Assembly: GCA_024235715.1 (NCBI GenBank)
Contig: JACKLW010000005.1
Coordinates: 868,001-932,000, forward strand
Length of the DNA stretch: 64,000 nt
Reading direction: 5' to 3'
From: Accumulibacter sp.
GTDB lineage: Bacteria > Pseudomonadota > Gammaproteobacteria > Burkholderiales > Rhodocyclaceae
Below the pieces are notes generated by a model that was not told the origin of the DNA, did not search any database, and saw only the letters and a program-made list of their open reading frames with translations. The translations under genes and the position numbers were made by a program. Positions 44,354 through 52,517 of the stretch are shown here, piece after piece (within the stretch, counting starts at the first letter, position 1; every line of letters begins with the position of its first letter).

Positions 44354-47300
44354 TTGACGACCTCGAGTTCGAGTTGCAGGGTAACCGCCTTGTCGGTCGC
44401 GGCGCTGGCCGGACGCGCCTTGCCGAGCAGCACGCGCCTGGCGTCCACGCCATCGCTGCCGGTCATCTCGGCGACGATCGCTTCCCCGCGCCGGCTGCCA
44501 AGCTTCGCCAGCGCCTCGTCGGAAACCGGCTGCTCCTTGATCATGCGATCGAGAAGGTCCTGGTAGAAGGCCGGCGGCGGGCGGGCTGGCGCCGTCGCGG
44601 CTGACGCCTTGCCAGCCGGCGCGGCGGCAAGCGCACGCTGCTTCACCAGGGCCAGCACTTCGGGCGCATAGCGCTCGCTGAACACCGTCTCGATCGCCAC
44701 CTGCGCACGCGGGTTCGCCGCGTCGACCGGCCCCGGATCCTCGCCGGGCGCCAGTTCGAGTCCCATGCGAGCGACGATGTCGCTGCGCACCGCGAGCGAT
44801 TTCAGCGCCGGTGCGTCCTGCTCGGCCGAGTGTGCCGGCGGAACGACCAGGCTCAGCGTCGTCCGTTCCTTCATCGCCCGCGCGACCGCTGCCAGCTTCT
44901 CGCGCTCGGGCGGCGCGAGGACGGCGCGGCCCGGTTCGAAGTCGATGCTGTCCAGCTTGCTGTCGCTGCCGGCACCGAAAAGTGCGCCGAGCGCCCTGAA
45001 CGGCGCCGTCACGATGCCGGCGATCAGGTTGCCGAAAGCCTTGCCGATCACCGCGCCGTAGGAGAACTCCGGATCATCGAGATCGCCACTGACCGGCAGC
45101 CCGATGTCGATGACGCCCTGCGAATCACTCAGGATGGCGATCGCCAGGTCGAGCGGCAGGTCCGCAGCGCCAGGCGTATCGACCTCCTCGCCGAGTTTCA
45201 CTTTCTTGAGAACGATCTTGTTCTCGCCGCGCAGCTTGCGTTCCTTGACCTTGTACTGCAGATCGAGCGCCAGTTGCCCGCCCTCGATCCTTCGGCCTGC
45301 GAACTTGACGACGTAGGGCGAGAGTGAGCTCATGGTCAGGTTGCGGAAGGTCATCTCGATATCGGTCAGCTGCGCCGGGCGAAAAACGCTGATCTGGCCG
45401 CGAATCTTCGCCGAACCGTACTTGTCGACACGCGCGTCGAGCTGCACCTTGGCGCTGCGGCCCGGATCGGTTCCCAGGCCGGTGATCACGCCCTTCAGTT
45501 CGTGCATGCGCGTACCGAACTGGGGTCGCAGACTGAGGTCGGCAAAATCGAGCACGCCCCGGGATATGCGGATGCGGGCAATGCTGACCGGGAAGGGATC
45601 GTCCACCGCCTCGCCCTGGTCGCCAGCGACTGCCGCGGCGGCGGCGCTATCGGCGACGTCTGCCTCGCCCGCCCGCTCGCCGGCGCCAGGCGCATCGCCC
45701 GGCTGCTCGCGCTTTTTCAGGACGTCGGTGATATTGACCGACTGATCCTCGGCAATGATCAGGCGCCCGTCCGGCGCCACGAGCCGCAGCTCGCCGATGT
45801 CCAGGCGGTTCGGCTCGACGGTCAGCAGCAAGTCGTCGGTCGCCAGCGCCTCCCAGGTGACGAACGGCCGCTTCGGCTCGACCTCGTCTATCTGCAGTTT
45901 ATCGATTGCGAAGCTGCCCTTGTACGCCAGCTTGGCGCCGGCCTCGGCCGGGTCCCCGTAGCGCAGGCGCCCGCTGGTCGACACGGTGCCGGTGGCCAGA
46001 GTCAGCTCGGCGAATTCGGAAAGGTAGGGCTGAACGGGCGCCAGCGCGATGGCCGCCAGCCGAAGCTGCAGGTCCGAGTTGCCGTTGTCGGCGCGAACAC
46101 TGCCCCTGGCTTCGACTTCGCCACCGCGAGCGACCCTGGCCTTGAACTCGACCTGCATGGGCGTGCTGACCCCGGTTTCGAAACCGGCGATACGCGCACG
46201 AATCGCCTCTAGCCCGACGGCCAGCTGTGGTCCGCCGCTGCGATCCTCGAAGCCGAGCGCGAAGCTATCGACTTCGACCGCCTTTACGGCCACCCGCCAG
46301 GCTCTTTCGGCGGCTGCGGCATCACCCTCCGGCGAAGCCGCAGCCGCCGCCTCGGCGGCGCCGCGGGTGACTACCAGGCCGTTGAACCTGCCCTCCGCGT
46401 CGAGCCAGGTCTGTGCCTTGCCATCGGCAAGAACGATCTTCTCGACCGTGAGCGACTGATCCTTCAGGCGCAGCACGCCGCCCGACAGGCTCGCGCGTGC
46501 AAAACGCGACATTTCGGTCGTTGCGTCTGCAGGACTGCGCAGAACGCCGTTTGAAAGTGCCACGCTGAGGCCGTCGCCGCGGACATCGAGCGGGCCATCG
46601 GGCAACGCCAGCAGCAGGGATTTTGCGCCCAGGCTTGCCGCCGCAACCTGCGCAACTTCGGACGGCGAGCCCAGGGCCACGACGCCGAGTGCCTTGAGTT
46701 GCAGCGCCACATCGTCAAAGCGCAGCGCAAGACCAGAAGACGAGGCCGACGATCCGCTGCCAAGAACAGCGCTAATCGCACGCACGTCGAGTGCCGCGTC
46801 CTGCCATGCGACCCTGTCGGCGCCCTGTCGGGCGACAAGCCCCGTCAGCGCCACCTGCGCAGCAGCGGCGTCGATCCTGAGATCAGCATTGGTCTGCGCC
46901 AGCGACAACTTTTCGCTGGCGATCGCCAGCTTGCCCAGATCGACGCCGCTCGCGCCGCTCTGCGCCTTGAGCCCGCCAAAGCTCGTTCGTGGCTTGTCGA
47001 TGACCAGCTCGAAACGCGCATCGGCGAGACGCATGGCGATTTTCTCGGCCGCGATCAGGCCATCCGGAACGGCCAGCGTATCCGCACCCTTCTTGAGCCG
47101 CACGCCGGTCAGTGACAGCTTTGGCTGCGCCAGTTCGACGCGCGTTCCTGCGGCAAACTCGATGGTGGGCGAGGCCTCGAAAGCGAGCGCGCCCACGGCA
47201 ACGCCGAGCGCCTCCTTCGGATCGCCAAAGCCGAACTCGACCTCGGAGATCTCGGCGCTGTTCACCACCACCCGCCAGGCGCCCGGTTCGCTCGCGTCCG

Positions 47301-48501
47301 GGACGTCGGTGGCCGGCGCGGCCGCGTCGCCCGGCACGGCGGCCAAAGCCGCTTCGGGTACAGCTGCGGCTTCCGTCTTCGGCAATGCCGCCGTCGCGAC
47401 CTCCTGGGCGGTCGCCGCTTTTGCCACCACTGTTGCCGCCGCTTCTCCCACTGCTTCCTTCTCGGGCACCGTCGCCGCGGTGCGCAGCAGCTTCTCCCAG
47501 TTGAGTTTGCCGTCGTCGTCGAAGGCGACGGCAACCCTGCCCTTCAGCAGCCGGACGCCGGCCAGGCTGGCTTCGCGGGCAGCAAGGTCGACGCGCCCCT
47601 TCTGCAGCGACAGCGTCTCGATCGCCAGCAGCGGCGACGCGGCACCGGCCGCGCTGAGCGACAAGGAAGCGACATCGAAATCGAGCTCCTGCACGGTCCC
47701 CGACAAGGTGCCGTCAGCAGCAACGGCAAGGTCGAAGCTGGCAGCCAGATCGACCTTGCCGGCCGGCGAATCGATGGCCAGCAGACGCGGCAGGCTCCGG
47801 ACCAGCGTCGCCACCTGCAGGCCGTTCAGCTTCAGGGTCCCTTTCGAGACGATCGGATTCAGCGCCAGTTCGCCGCTCGTCTCAACCGCTTCACCGGCAG
47901 CACTGCGCGCCGACAAGCGATAGCTGGCCGCCTGCTCGGGAAGGCTCGACAGATTGTCTACCTCGACCACCAGTGGCTCGATCCGCGCCACCAGCGGCTC
48001 ATCGTGCAGTCGGTCGGAAAAGTCGAGGCGACCACCGGTCAGTGCGACGCGCTGCACGATGAAACGCGGCAGGCCTTCGTCTTTCTGGTCGGGCTCGCTT
48101 GCCGGCAGGCGTTCGAGCAATGCGGCGAAGTTGTGGCGACCGTCCCTGTCGAGTGCGAAGTGCACCACCGGCGCCTCGAGCCTGGCTTCGGCAAAGGTCC
48201 ACGCGCGATCGATGACGCTGCGCAGCTCGAAATCGACCAGCAGGCGCTTGAAAGCGAGCAGCGGCTGGCCGGCGGGGTCGGCGAGCGCGAGATCGTCGAC
48301 TTCGAACCTGAACAACAGCGGATTGAAACGCACCTCGCCGACCTTGATCATGTGGCCAAGCTGCTCGGGTACCTGCTTCTCGACCTGCCACTTGACGAGC
48401 GCCGGCAGGGCGAAGAAGCCGCCGAGCAGATACAGCGCGCACAGAACCACGCCGATGATCACCGGTTTTCTGACAAGGATGGTTCGCAGTGTGTTGAGCA
48501 T
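44350..48501 (-). CDS. Large AsmA-like DUF748 envelope protein
   Basis: 1383 residues from MLNTLRTILVRKPVIIGVVL; the frame extends 92 codons upstream without family-like sequence. One N-terminal membrane helix (about 12-32) is followed by a periplasmic region with many AsmA-like repeats, for example VEKQVPEQLGHMIKVGEVRFNP. An Ala-rich linker lies near 425-480, and a DUF748 core contains ITGLGTDPGRSAKVQLDARVDKYGSAKIRGQI. The last 300 residues hold an OmpA-like segment (FEPGRAVLAPPEREKLAAVARAM). AsmA-like proteins are thought to bridge membranes and move lipids. It is the first gene of the unit with yihY. Confidence 0.88.
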   Translation of the reverse strand: MLNTLRTILVRKPVIIGVVLCALYLLGGFFALPALVKWQVEKQVPEQLGHMIKVGEVRFNPLLFRFEVDDLALADPAGQPLLAFKRLLVDFELRSVIDRAWTFAEARLEAPVVHFALDRDGRHNFAALLERLPASEPDQKDEGLPRFIVQRVALTGGRLDFSDRLHDEPLVARIEPLVVEVDNLSSLPEQAASYRLSARSAAGEAVETSGELALNPIVSKGTLKLNGLQVATLVRSLPRLLAIDSPAGKVDLAASFDLAVAADGTLSGTVQELDFDVASLSLSAAGAASPLLAIETLSLQKGRVDLAAREASLAGVRLLKGRVAVAFDDDGKLNWEKLLRTAATVPEKEAVGEAAATVVAKAATAQEVATAALPKTEAAAVPEAALAAVPGDAAAPATDVPDASEPGAWRVVVNSAEISEVEFGFGDPKEALGVAVGALAFEASPTIEFAAGTRVELAQPKLSLTGVRLKKGADTLAVPDGLIAAEKIAMRLADARFELVIDKPRTSFGGLKAQSGASGVDLGKLAIASEKLSLAQTNADLRIDAAAAQVALTGLVARQGADRVAWQDAALDVRAISAVLGSGSSASSSGLALRFDDVALQLKALGVVALGSPSEVAQVAAASLGAKSLLLALPDGPLDVRGDGLSVALSNGVLRSPADATTEMSRFARASLSGGVLRLKDQSLTVEKIVLADGKAQTWLDAEGRFNGLVVTRGAAEAAAAASPEGDAAAAERAWRVAVKAVEVDSFALGFEDRSGGPQLAVGLEAIRARIAGFETGVSTPMQVEFKARVARGGEVEARGSVRADNGNSDLQLRLAAIALAPVQPYLSEFAELTLATGTVSTSGRLRYGDPAEAGAKLAYKGSFAIDKLQIDEVEPKRPFVTWEALATDDLLLTVEPNRLDIGELRLVAPDGRLIIAEDQSVNITDVLKKREQPGDAPGAGERAGEADVADSAAAAAVAGDQGEAVDDPFPVSIARIRISRGVLDFADLSLRPQFGTRMHELKGVITGLGTDPGRSAKVQLDARVDKYGSAKIRGQISVFRPAQLTDIEMTFRNLTMSSLSPYVVKFAGRRIEGGQLALDLQYKVKERKLRGENKIVLKKVKLGEEVDTPGAADLPLDLAIAILSDSQGVIDIGLPVSGDLDDPEFSYGAVIGKAFGNLIAGIVTAPFRALGALFGAGSDSKLDSIDFEPGRAVLAPPEREKLAAVARAMKERTTLSLVVPPAHSAEQDAPALKSLAVRSDIVARMGLELAPGEDPGPVDAANPRAQVAIETVFSERYAPEVLALVKQRALAAAPAGKASAATAPARPPPAFYQDLLDRMIKEQPVSDEALAKLGSRRGEAIVAEMTGSDGVDARRVLLGKARPASAATDKAVTLQLELEVVK

Positions 48502-48935
48502 GGTCGAGGCTTTCACAGCATGAGCGACGAGACTGGCCGCAGCAATACGGAGGGGCTGCGCAGCGCGGCGAACGACCGGGAGAGACCGGTCCGGCACGCT
48601 GCCCGCCTGGCAGGACAGTCCGTTCCGACAGCGCGGCCTCGACGCTTGTTCCGAAAACCGGCTGGCCAGTCCTGACGACAAGGGCCTGGCCAGCCAATCG
48701 AATTCCATGATAACGCGTTGCAGCCTCTCCGGAGAAATGCCGGTCGCACGTCGAGGGCGACACCCGCCTGATGACAATGGACGGCCGCCGGGCCCGACAG
48801 CAGGCGAGCGCCGATCGGCGGCCAGGGCTACAATGCGCCTTTGTGGTCCTGGCCACCATTGCTGCCTCGCGTCCCTGCGCTTGCCGCGCTGCCCTCCACC
48901 CCCCGCCAGAAACCCTCTTTCGAAAGCCCGTCCTC
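48502..48935. other. Divergent intergenic region between DUF748 and CoA-transferase genes
   Basis: 434 bases lie between the chosen starts. Both flanking frames stay open into this region, but the extra residues are Arg/Cys/Pro-rich and unlike coding sequence. I see no clear promoter pair or RNA gene. Confidence 0.45.
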
Positions 48936-50099
48936 ATGCGCCCCCCTCCTCTCGCCGGACTGCGCGTCCTCGATCTCACCCGACTGCTGCCGGGACCACT
49001 GGCCACCATGCATCTCGGCGACCTTGGCGCCGACGTGATCAAGATCGAGGATACCGGCGGCGGCGACTACGCACGCAGCGCCGGTGCGGTGCACGGCGAG
49101 ACCAGCTACTTCGAGCTGGTCAATCGCAACAAGCGCAGCCTGACCCTTGATCTCAAGCAGGCGGCCGGCGTCGACGCCTTCATGCGCCTCGCAGCCAGCG
49201 CCGACGTGATCGTCGAGGGTTTTCGTCCCGGCGTGGTGGACAAGCTGGGCATCGGTTACCGCGCCGTCTCGTCGATCAATCCACGTATCGTGTATTGCGC
49301 GATCACCGGCTACGGGCAGGACGGGCCCTACCGCGACCGCGCCGGCCACGACCTCAATTACCTGGCCTACAGCGGCCTGCTCGACCAGATCGGCGTCGCC
49401 GGTGGCGCGCCGGCAATACCGAACTTCCAGATCGGCGACCTGCTCGGCGGCTCGCTGAGCGCACTGATCGGTCTCCTCGCCGGCGTCGTCGATGCCCGCG
49501 CCAGCGGCCGTGGGCGCTACGTCGATGTGTCGATGACCGACGCTGTTTTCGCGCACACCATCTTCCCGCTGCTGGCGGTGCTCGGCCTGGACAAGGCCCT
49601 GCCGCGCGGCGAAGACCTGCTGTCCGGCGGCATGCCCAGCTACGGGGTCTACGCCACCAGCGACGGCCGCCACATGGCGGTCAGCGCGATGGAGCCGAAG
49701 TTCTGGCAAACACTGTGCGACACCCTCGACCGCCCCGACCTGCGGCCCTGCGCTTTCGCCACCGGCGCCGAAGGACGGCGTATCCGCGGCGAACTGGAAG
49801 CGATCTTCGTGCGGCGCAGCTTCGCCGAATGGACGGCGATTTTCGAGCGCGTCGACTGCTGCGTGGCGCCGGTGCTGCGCTTCGAGGAAAGCCTCGACAA
49901 TGCACAGCTGCGGGCACGCGAGATGATCGTCGAAGTCGCCGGCGTCAAGCAGTTCGCACCGCCGTTCAAGATCAGCGAGCACCCTTTCGAAGCGCGCCAC
50001 GCCGCCCCGGCTGCCGGCGAGCACAGTGAGGAAATCCTTCGCGAAGCGGCATTCGGCGCCGACGAGATCGCCCGTTTGCGCACGCAGAAAGTGATCTGA
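48936..50099 (+). CDS. Class III CoA-transferase (CaiB/BaiF, racemase-like)
   Basis: 387 residues from MRPPPLAGLRVLDLTRLLPG, a typical family start; 55 upstream codons are open but not family-like. Marks are DLGADVIKIEDTGGGDYAR, NRNKRSLTLDLK, the catalytic Asp in GHDLNYLAYSGLL and YVDVSMTDAVFAHTI. The nearest known types are alpha-methylacyl-CoA racemase and formyl/succinyl-CoA transferases. The substrate is unknown. An AEC transporter gene begins 25 bases after its stop, suggesting uptake and CoA activation of a carboxylic acid. Confidence 0.92.
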   Translation: MRPPPLAGLRVLDLTRLLPGPLATMHLGDLGADVIKIEDTGGGDYARSAGAVHGETSYFELVNRNKRSLTLDLKQAAGVDAFMRLAASADVIVEGFRPGVVDKLGIGYRAVSSINPRIVYCAITGYGQDGPYRDRAGHDLNYLAYSGLLDQIGVAGGAPAIPNFQIGDLLGGSLSALIGLLAGVVDARASGRGRYVDVSMTDAVFAHTIFPLLAVLGLDKALPRGEDLLSGGMPSYGVYATSDGRHMAVSAMEPKFWQTLCDTLDRPDLRPCAFATGAEGRRIRGELEAIFVRRSFAEWTAIFERVDCCVAPVLRFEESLDNAQLRAREMIVEVAGVKQFAPPFKISEHPFEARHAAPAAGEHSEEILREAAFGADEIARLRTQKVI

Positions 50100-50123
50100 G
50101 CCGGATCGACGCCGGCCGACACC

Positions 50124-51023
50124 ATGCAAGGCATCCTGCTGCTGCTGCCCGACTTCGGGCTGATCCTTCTCGGCTGGGCCCTCTACCGGCTGGTCGATTT
50201 CGGCGAGAATTTCTGGAGCGGACTCGAGAAACTGGTCTACTTCGTGCTGTTTCCGGCGCTGCTGTTCAAGGCCCTGGCCAGCACGCGAATCGATTTCGCC
50301 GTCGCCGCCCCACTTTTCGCCAGCGGCGCCGCCGCGCTGGGCTGCGGGGTCGTGCTCGGCCTGCTCGCGGCACCGCTGTTCAAGCAGCAAAAGACACTCT
50401 TCGCCTCGCGCTTCCAGTGCGCTTTCCGCTTCAACTCCTACCTCGGCCTGGCGGTGATCGGCAAACTGCACGGGGCCGCCGGAATCGCGGCGATGGGCAT
50501 CCTGATCGGGGCAATGGTGCCGCTGGCCAACATGGCCTCGGTGTGGGTGCTGGCCCGCCATGGCAATCTGGGCGTATTGCGTGAGATGGCACGCAATCCG
50601 CTGGTGCTGGCGACGCTGGCCGGCTTCGCTTACAGTGCCAGCGGCCTGGCGCTGCCTGACGCCCTGGCCCAGTTGCTCGGCAGGCTGGGACAAGCGGCGA
50701 TCGCGCTCGGCCTCCTTGCCGTCGGTGCCGCACTCAAGCTGCGCGGCGCATCCGGGTCGCATGGCGCTTCCTGCTACCTGCTGGCGGTGAAGCTGCTGGC
50801 CGTGCCGGCGGCGGGGCTGCTTGCGGCAAGCAGCCTGGGCCTGAGTGGCGTGTACTTCGATACGGTGATCGTCTTCGCTGCACTGCCGACCGCGACGTCA
50901 GCCTACATCCTGGCGGTGCGCATGGGCGGCGACGGCCCAGGGGTGGCCTGGCTGGTTTCCGCGAACACGCTGCTGGCGATGCTCACTCTGCCGGTCTGGC
51001 TGACGGTCGCCCTGCGCCACTGA
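50124..51023 (+). CDS. AEC family (auxin efflux carrier) transporter
   Basis: 299 residues with about ten hydrophobic helices. The N-terminal half has FWSGLEKLVYFVLFPALLFKALA and the C-terminal half has FDTVIVFAALPTATSAYILAVRMGGD, the characteristic substrate-site segment. Members carry malate, malonate or similar organic acids. It shares a transcript with the CoA-transferase gene. Whether it imports or exports cannot be read. Confidence 0.9.
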   Translation: MQGILLLLPDFGLILLGWALYRLVDFGENFWSGLEKLVYFVLFPALLFKALASTRIDFAVAAPLFASGAAALGCGVVLGLLAAPLFKQQKTLFASRFQCAFRFNSYLGLAVIGKLHGAAGIAAMGILIGAMVPLANMASVWVLARHGNLGVLREMARNPLVLATLAGFAYSASGLALPDALAQLLGRLGQAAIALGLLAVGAALKLRGASGSHGASCYLLAVKLLAVPAAGLLAASSLGLSGVYFDTVIVFAALPTATSAYILAVRMGGDGPGVAWLVSANTLLAMLTLPVWLTVALRH

Positions 51024-51061
51024 GCCGCCGTGTGCCGGCCGGCAAGCGCGGCCCGCGCTAC

Positions 51062-51859
51062 TCAGCTGGCGGCTTCGTCAGCCGCCGCTGCGGGTGCGAT
51101 GCCGACGACGACGACCGAAACGTTGTCGCTGCCATCACGCTCGCAGGCAAGTTCAACCAGCCGCCGGCTGGCTGCGGCGGGTTCCATGGATGCGACGATC
51201 GCGGCGATTCCGGTCGGTTCAAAGGATTCGTGCAGCCCGTCCGAGCAGAGGACGAAGACGTCTCCGACACTCGCCGGCGGGCAGCGCCGGGTGGCAACCC
51301 TGAGGCCCGTCGGCGTGCCGAGCGAGCGCATGAGCATGTTGCGCATCGGATGTCGGCGTGCGTCCTCGGCGCTGATCATACCGTCCCGCAACATCTGTTC
51401 GACGAGGGTGTGATCCTCCGTCAGCTGCGCACATTGACCATTCGAGCAGCGGTAGAGGCGGCTGTCGCCGACATGTGCCAGAAGCACTTCGTCGGCCACC
51501 ACGACAAGAACCGTGGCCGTTGTCCCCATCCCTTCGAGCGCGCAATCGGCCTCGCCGGCACGACATATCGCCTTGTTCGCCGCAAGCATGGCCAGTTCCA
51601 GGGCCTGCAGGCAGTCATCTCCCGGCGGCGTTGCAAAATAGTCGCGGCAGATGGTCTCCACCGCCAGCGCGCTCGCCACCTCGCCACCCCGGTGTCCACC
51701 CATACCGTCGGCGACGATTGCCAGCACGCCGAGACGCTGGCGCAACCCGGGGTCGTCCGGGCAGACGAAAGCCAGCGAATCCTCGTTGCTGAGCCGTACG
51801 CGGCCAACGTCACTGGCCACCGCGGCCCGTACCGAGTAGCTTGCCGGCGCTTCGCTCAT
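51062..51859 (-). CDS. PP2C-family serine/threonine protein phosphatase
   Basis: 265 residues from MSEAPASYSVRAAVASDVGR. PP2C metal-site motifs are complete: VRLSNEDSLAF, IVADGMGGHRGGEVAS, LLAHVGDSRLYR, VLCSDGLHE and ERDGSDNVSVVVV. It has no extra domain and no membrane segment, like the Stp/PppA group. It dephosphorylates Ser or Thr on proteins, with Mn2+ or Mg2+. No Ser/Thr kinase is in the window. The start overlaps a small ORF stop (ATGA). It follows the TRAP-DUF1850 unit in the same direction after 223 bases. Confidence 0.93.
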   Translation of the reverse strand: MSEAPASYSVRAAVASDVGRVRLSNEDSLAFVCPDDPGLRQRLGVLAIVADGMGGHRGGEVASALAVETICRDYFATPPGDDCLQALELAMLAANKAICRAGEADCALEGMGTTATVLVVVADEVLLAHVGDSRLYRCSNGQCAQLTEDHTLVEQMLRDGMISAEDARRHPMRNMLMRSLGTPTGLRVATRRCPPASVGDVFVLCSDGLHESFEPTGIAAIVASMEPAAASRRLVELACERDGSDNVSVVVVGIAPAAAADEAAS

Positions 51860-52023
51860 CGAGCCACCAACCGGCACGCTGCAGGGCGGCGCAGCCAGAC
51901 CGGCGATCGTTCGCCACGCTCGCCAGGCGCGCCTGGGCTTGTTCCATTCACCGCCTGCCGCGGGATCGGCATCAACTCGACTCGTGCCAGCACTGGTGAC
52001 TCCTTGTTGAACGCAAGCGTCAT
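51856..52023 (-). CDS. Doubtful small ORF before the PP2C gene
   Basis: 55 codons from MTLAFNKESPVLARVELMPI end in a TGA overlapping the PP2C start. Third-position GC is about 70 percent by eye, and the second half is Arg/Pro-rich. No domain is recognised. It may be a coupled leader or spurious. Confidence 0.25.
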   Translation of the reverse strand: MTLAFNKESPVLARVELMPIPRQAVNGTSPGAPGERGERSPVWLRRPAACRLVAR

Positions 52024-52082
52024 TGTGCCACCGTCGCCGTTTGCCGCAAACCAGTGACGCAAGGGTTGCGCCCGTGCTCCAC

Positions 52083-52517
52083 CTACCGCCGGCGACCCGC
52101 GCCGACTGTTGACGGCAGGGGCGTCCCGGTCGCGACTGCTTTTTCGCCAGCGCATGCGGCCAGACGCAGCGTCGCCTGTGCTGGCAGCCCGGGGAGATAG
52201 TCGGCAATCGGCCGACACCCGCCGGCCACACACAGTTCGTAGCTGCCCGCATACGGCGAATGCGACAGCAACACCTGCGGCAGCGGCGGCAGAGCCGGTC
52301 GATAGTGCCAGGTTCCGTCATGCAGGATGGCGTCCGCTGGCGGTTCCATGCCCGCGCCGCTGCCCGCTATCCTGGCCGCGACGACCCGCAGCTGCCGGTC
52401 CTCGATCCGCCAGTCCTCCTCCCAGCGCGTCTTCTCGATCGAATGCATCCACGCCAGCGTGAAGGCATTGACCGCCAGCGTGGCGACCGCCGCGCCCGCG
52501 CTCAGGCAGAGCGGCAC
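52083..52517 (-). CDS. DUF1850 protein, TRAP-associated
   Basis: 144 residues from a GTG that overlaps the end of the TRAP permease gene by 16 bases. The first 25 residues form a signal or anchor helix (LCLSAGAAVATLAVNAFTLAW). The conserved part reads FRxxHSxE-like WMHSIEKTRWEEDWRIED and LLSHSPYAGSYELCV, as in DUF1850, whose genes nearly always follow fused TRAP permeases. It probably sits in the periplasm and assists the transporter. The start is inferred from the overlap; a later ATG would remove the helix. Confidence 0.8.
   Translation of the reverse strand: MPLCLSAGAAVATLAVNAFTLAWMHSIEKTRWEEDWRIEDRQLRVVAARIAGSGAGMEPPADAILHDGTWHYRPALPPLPQVLLSHSPYAGSYELCVAGGCRPIADYLPGLPAQATLRLAACAGEKAVATGTPLPSTVGAGRRR

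Noticed and set aside
48828-50762. 644-codon minus-strand frame opposite the CoA-transferase and AEC genes
   Set aside because: It crosses two well-supported genes and shows no start signal or domain.
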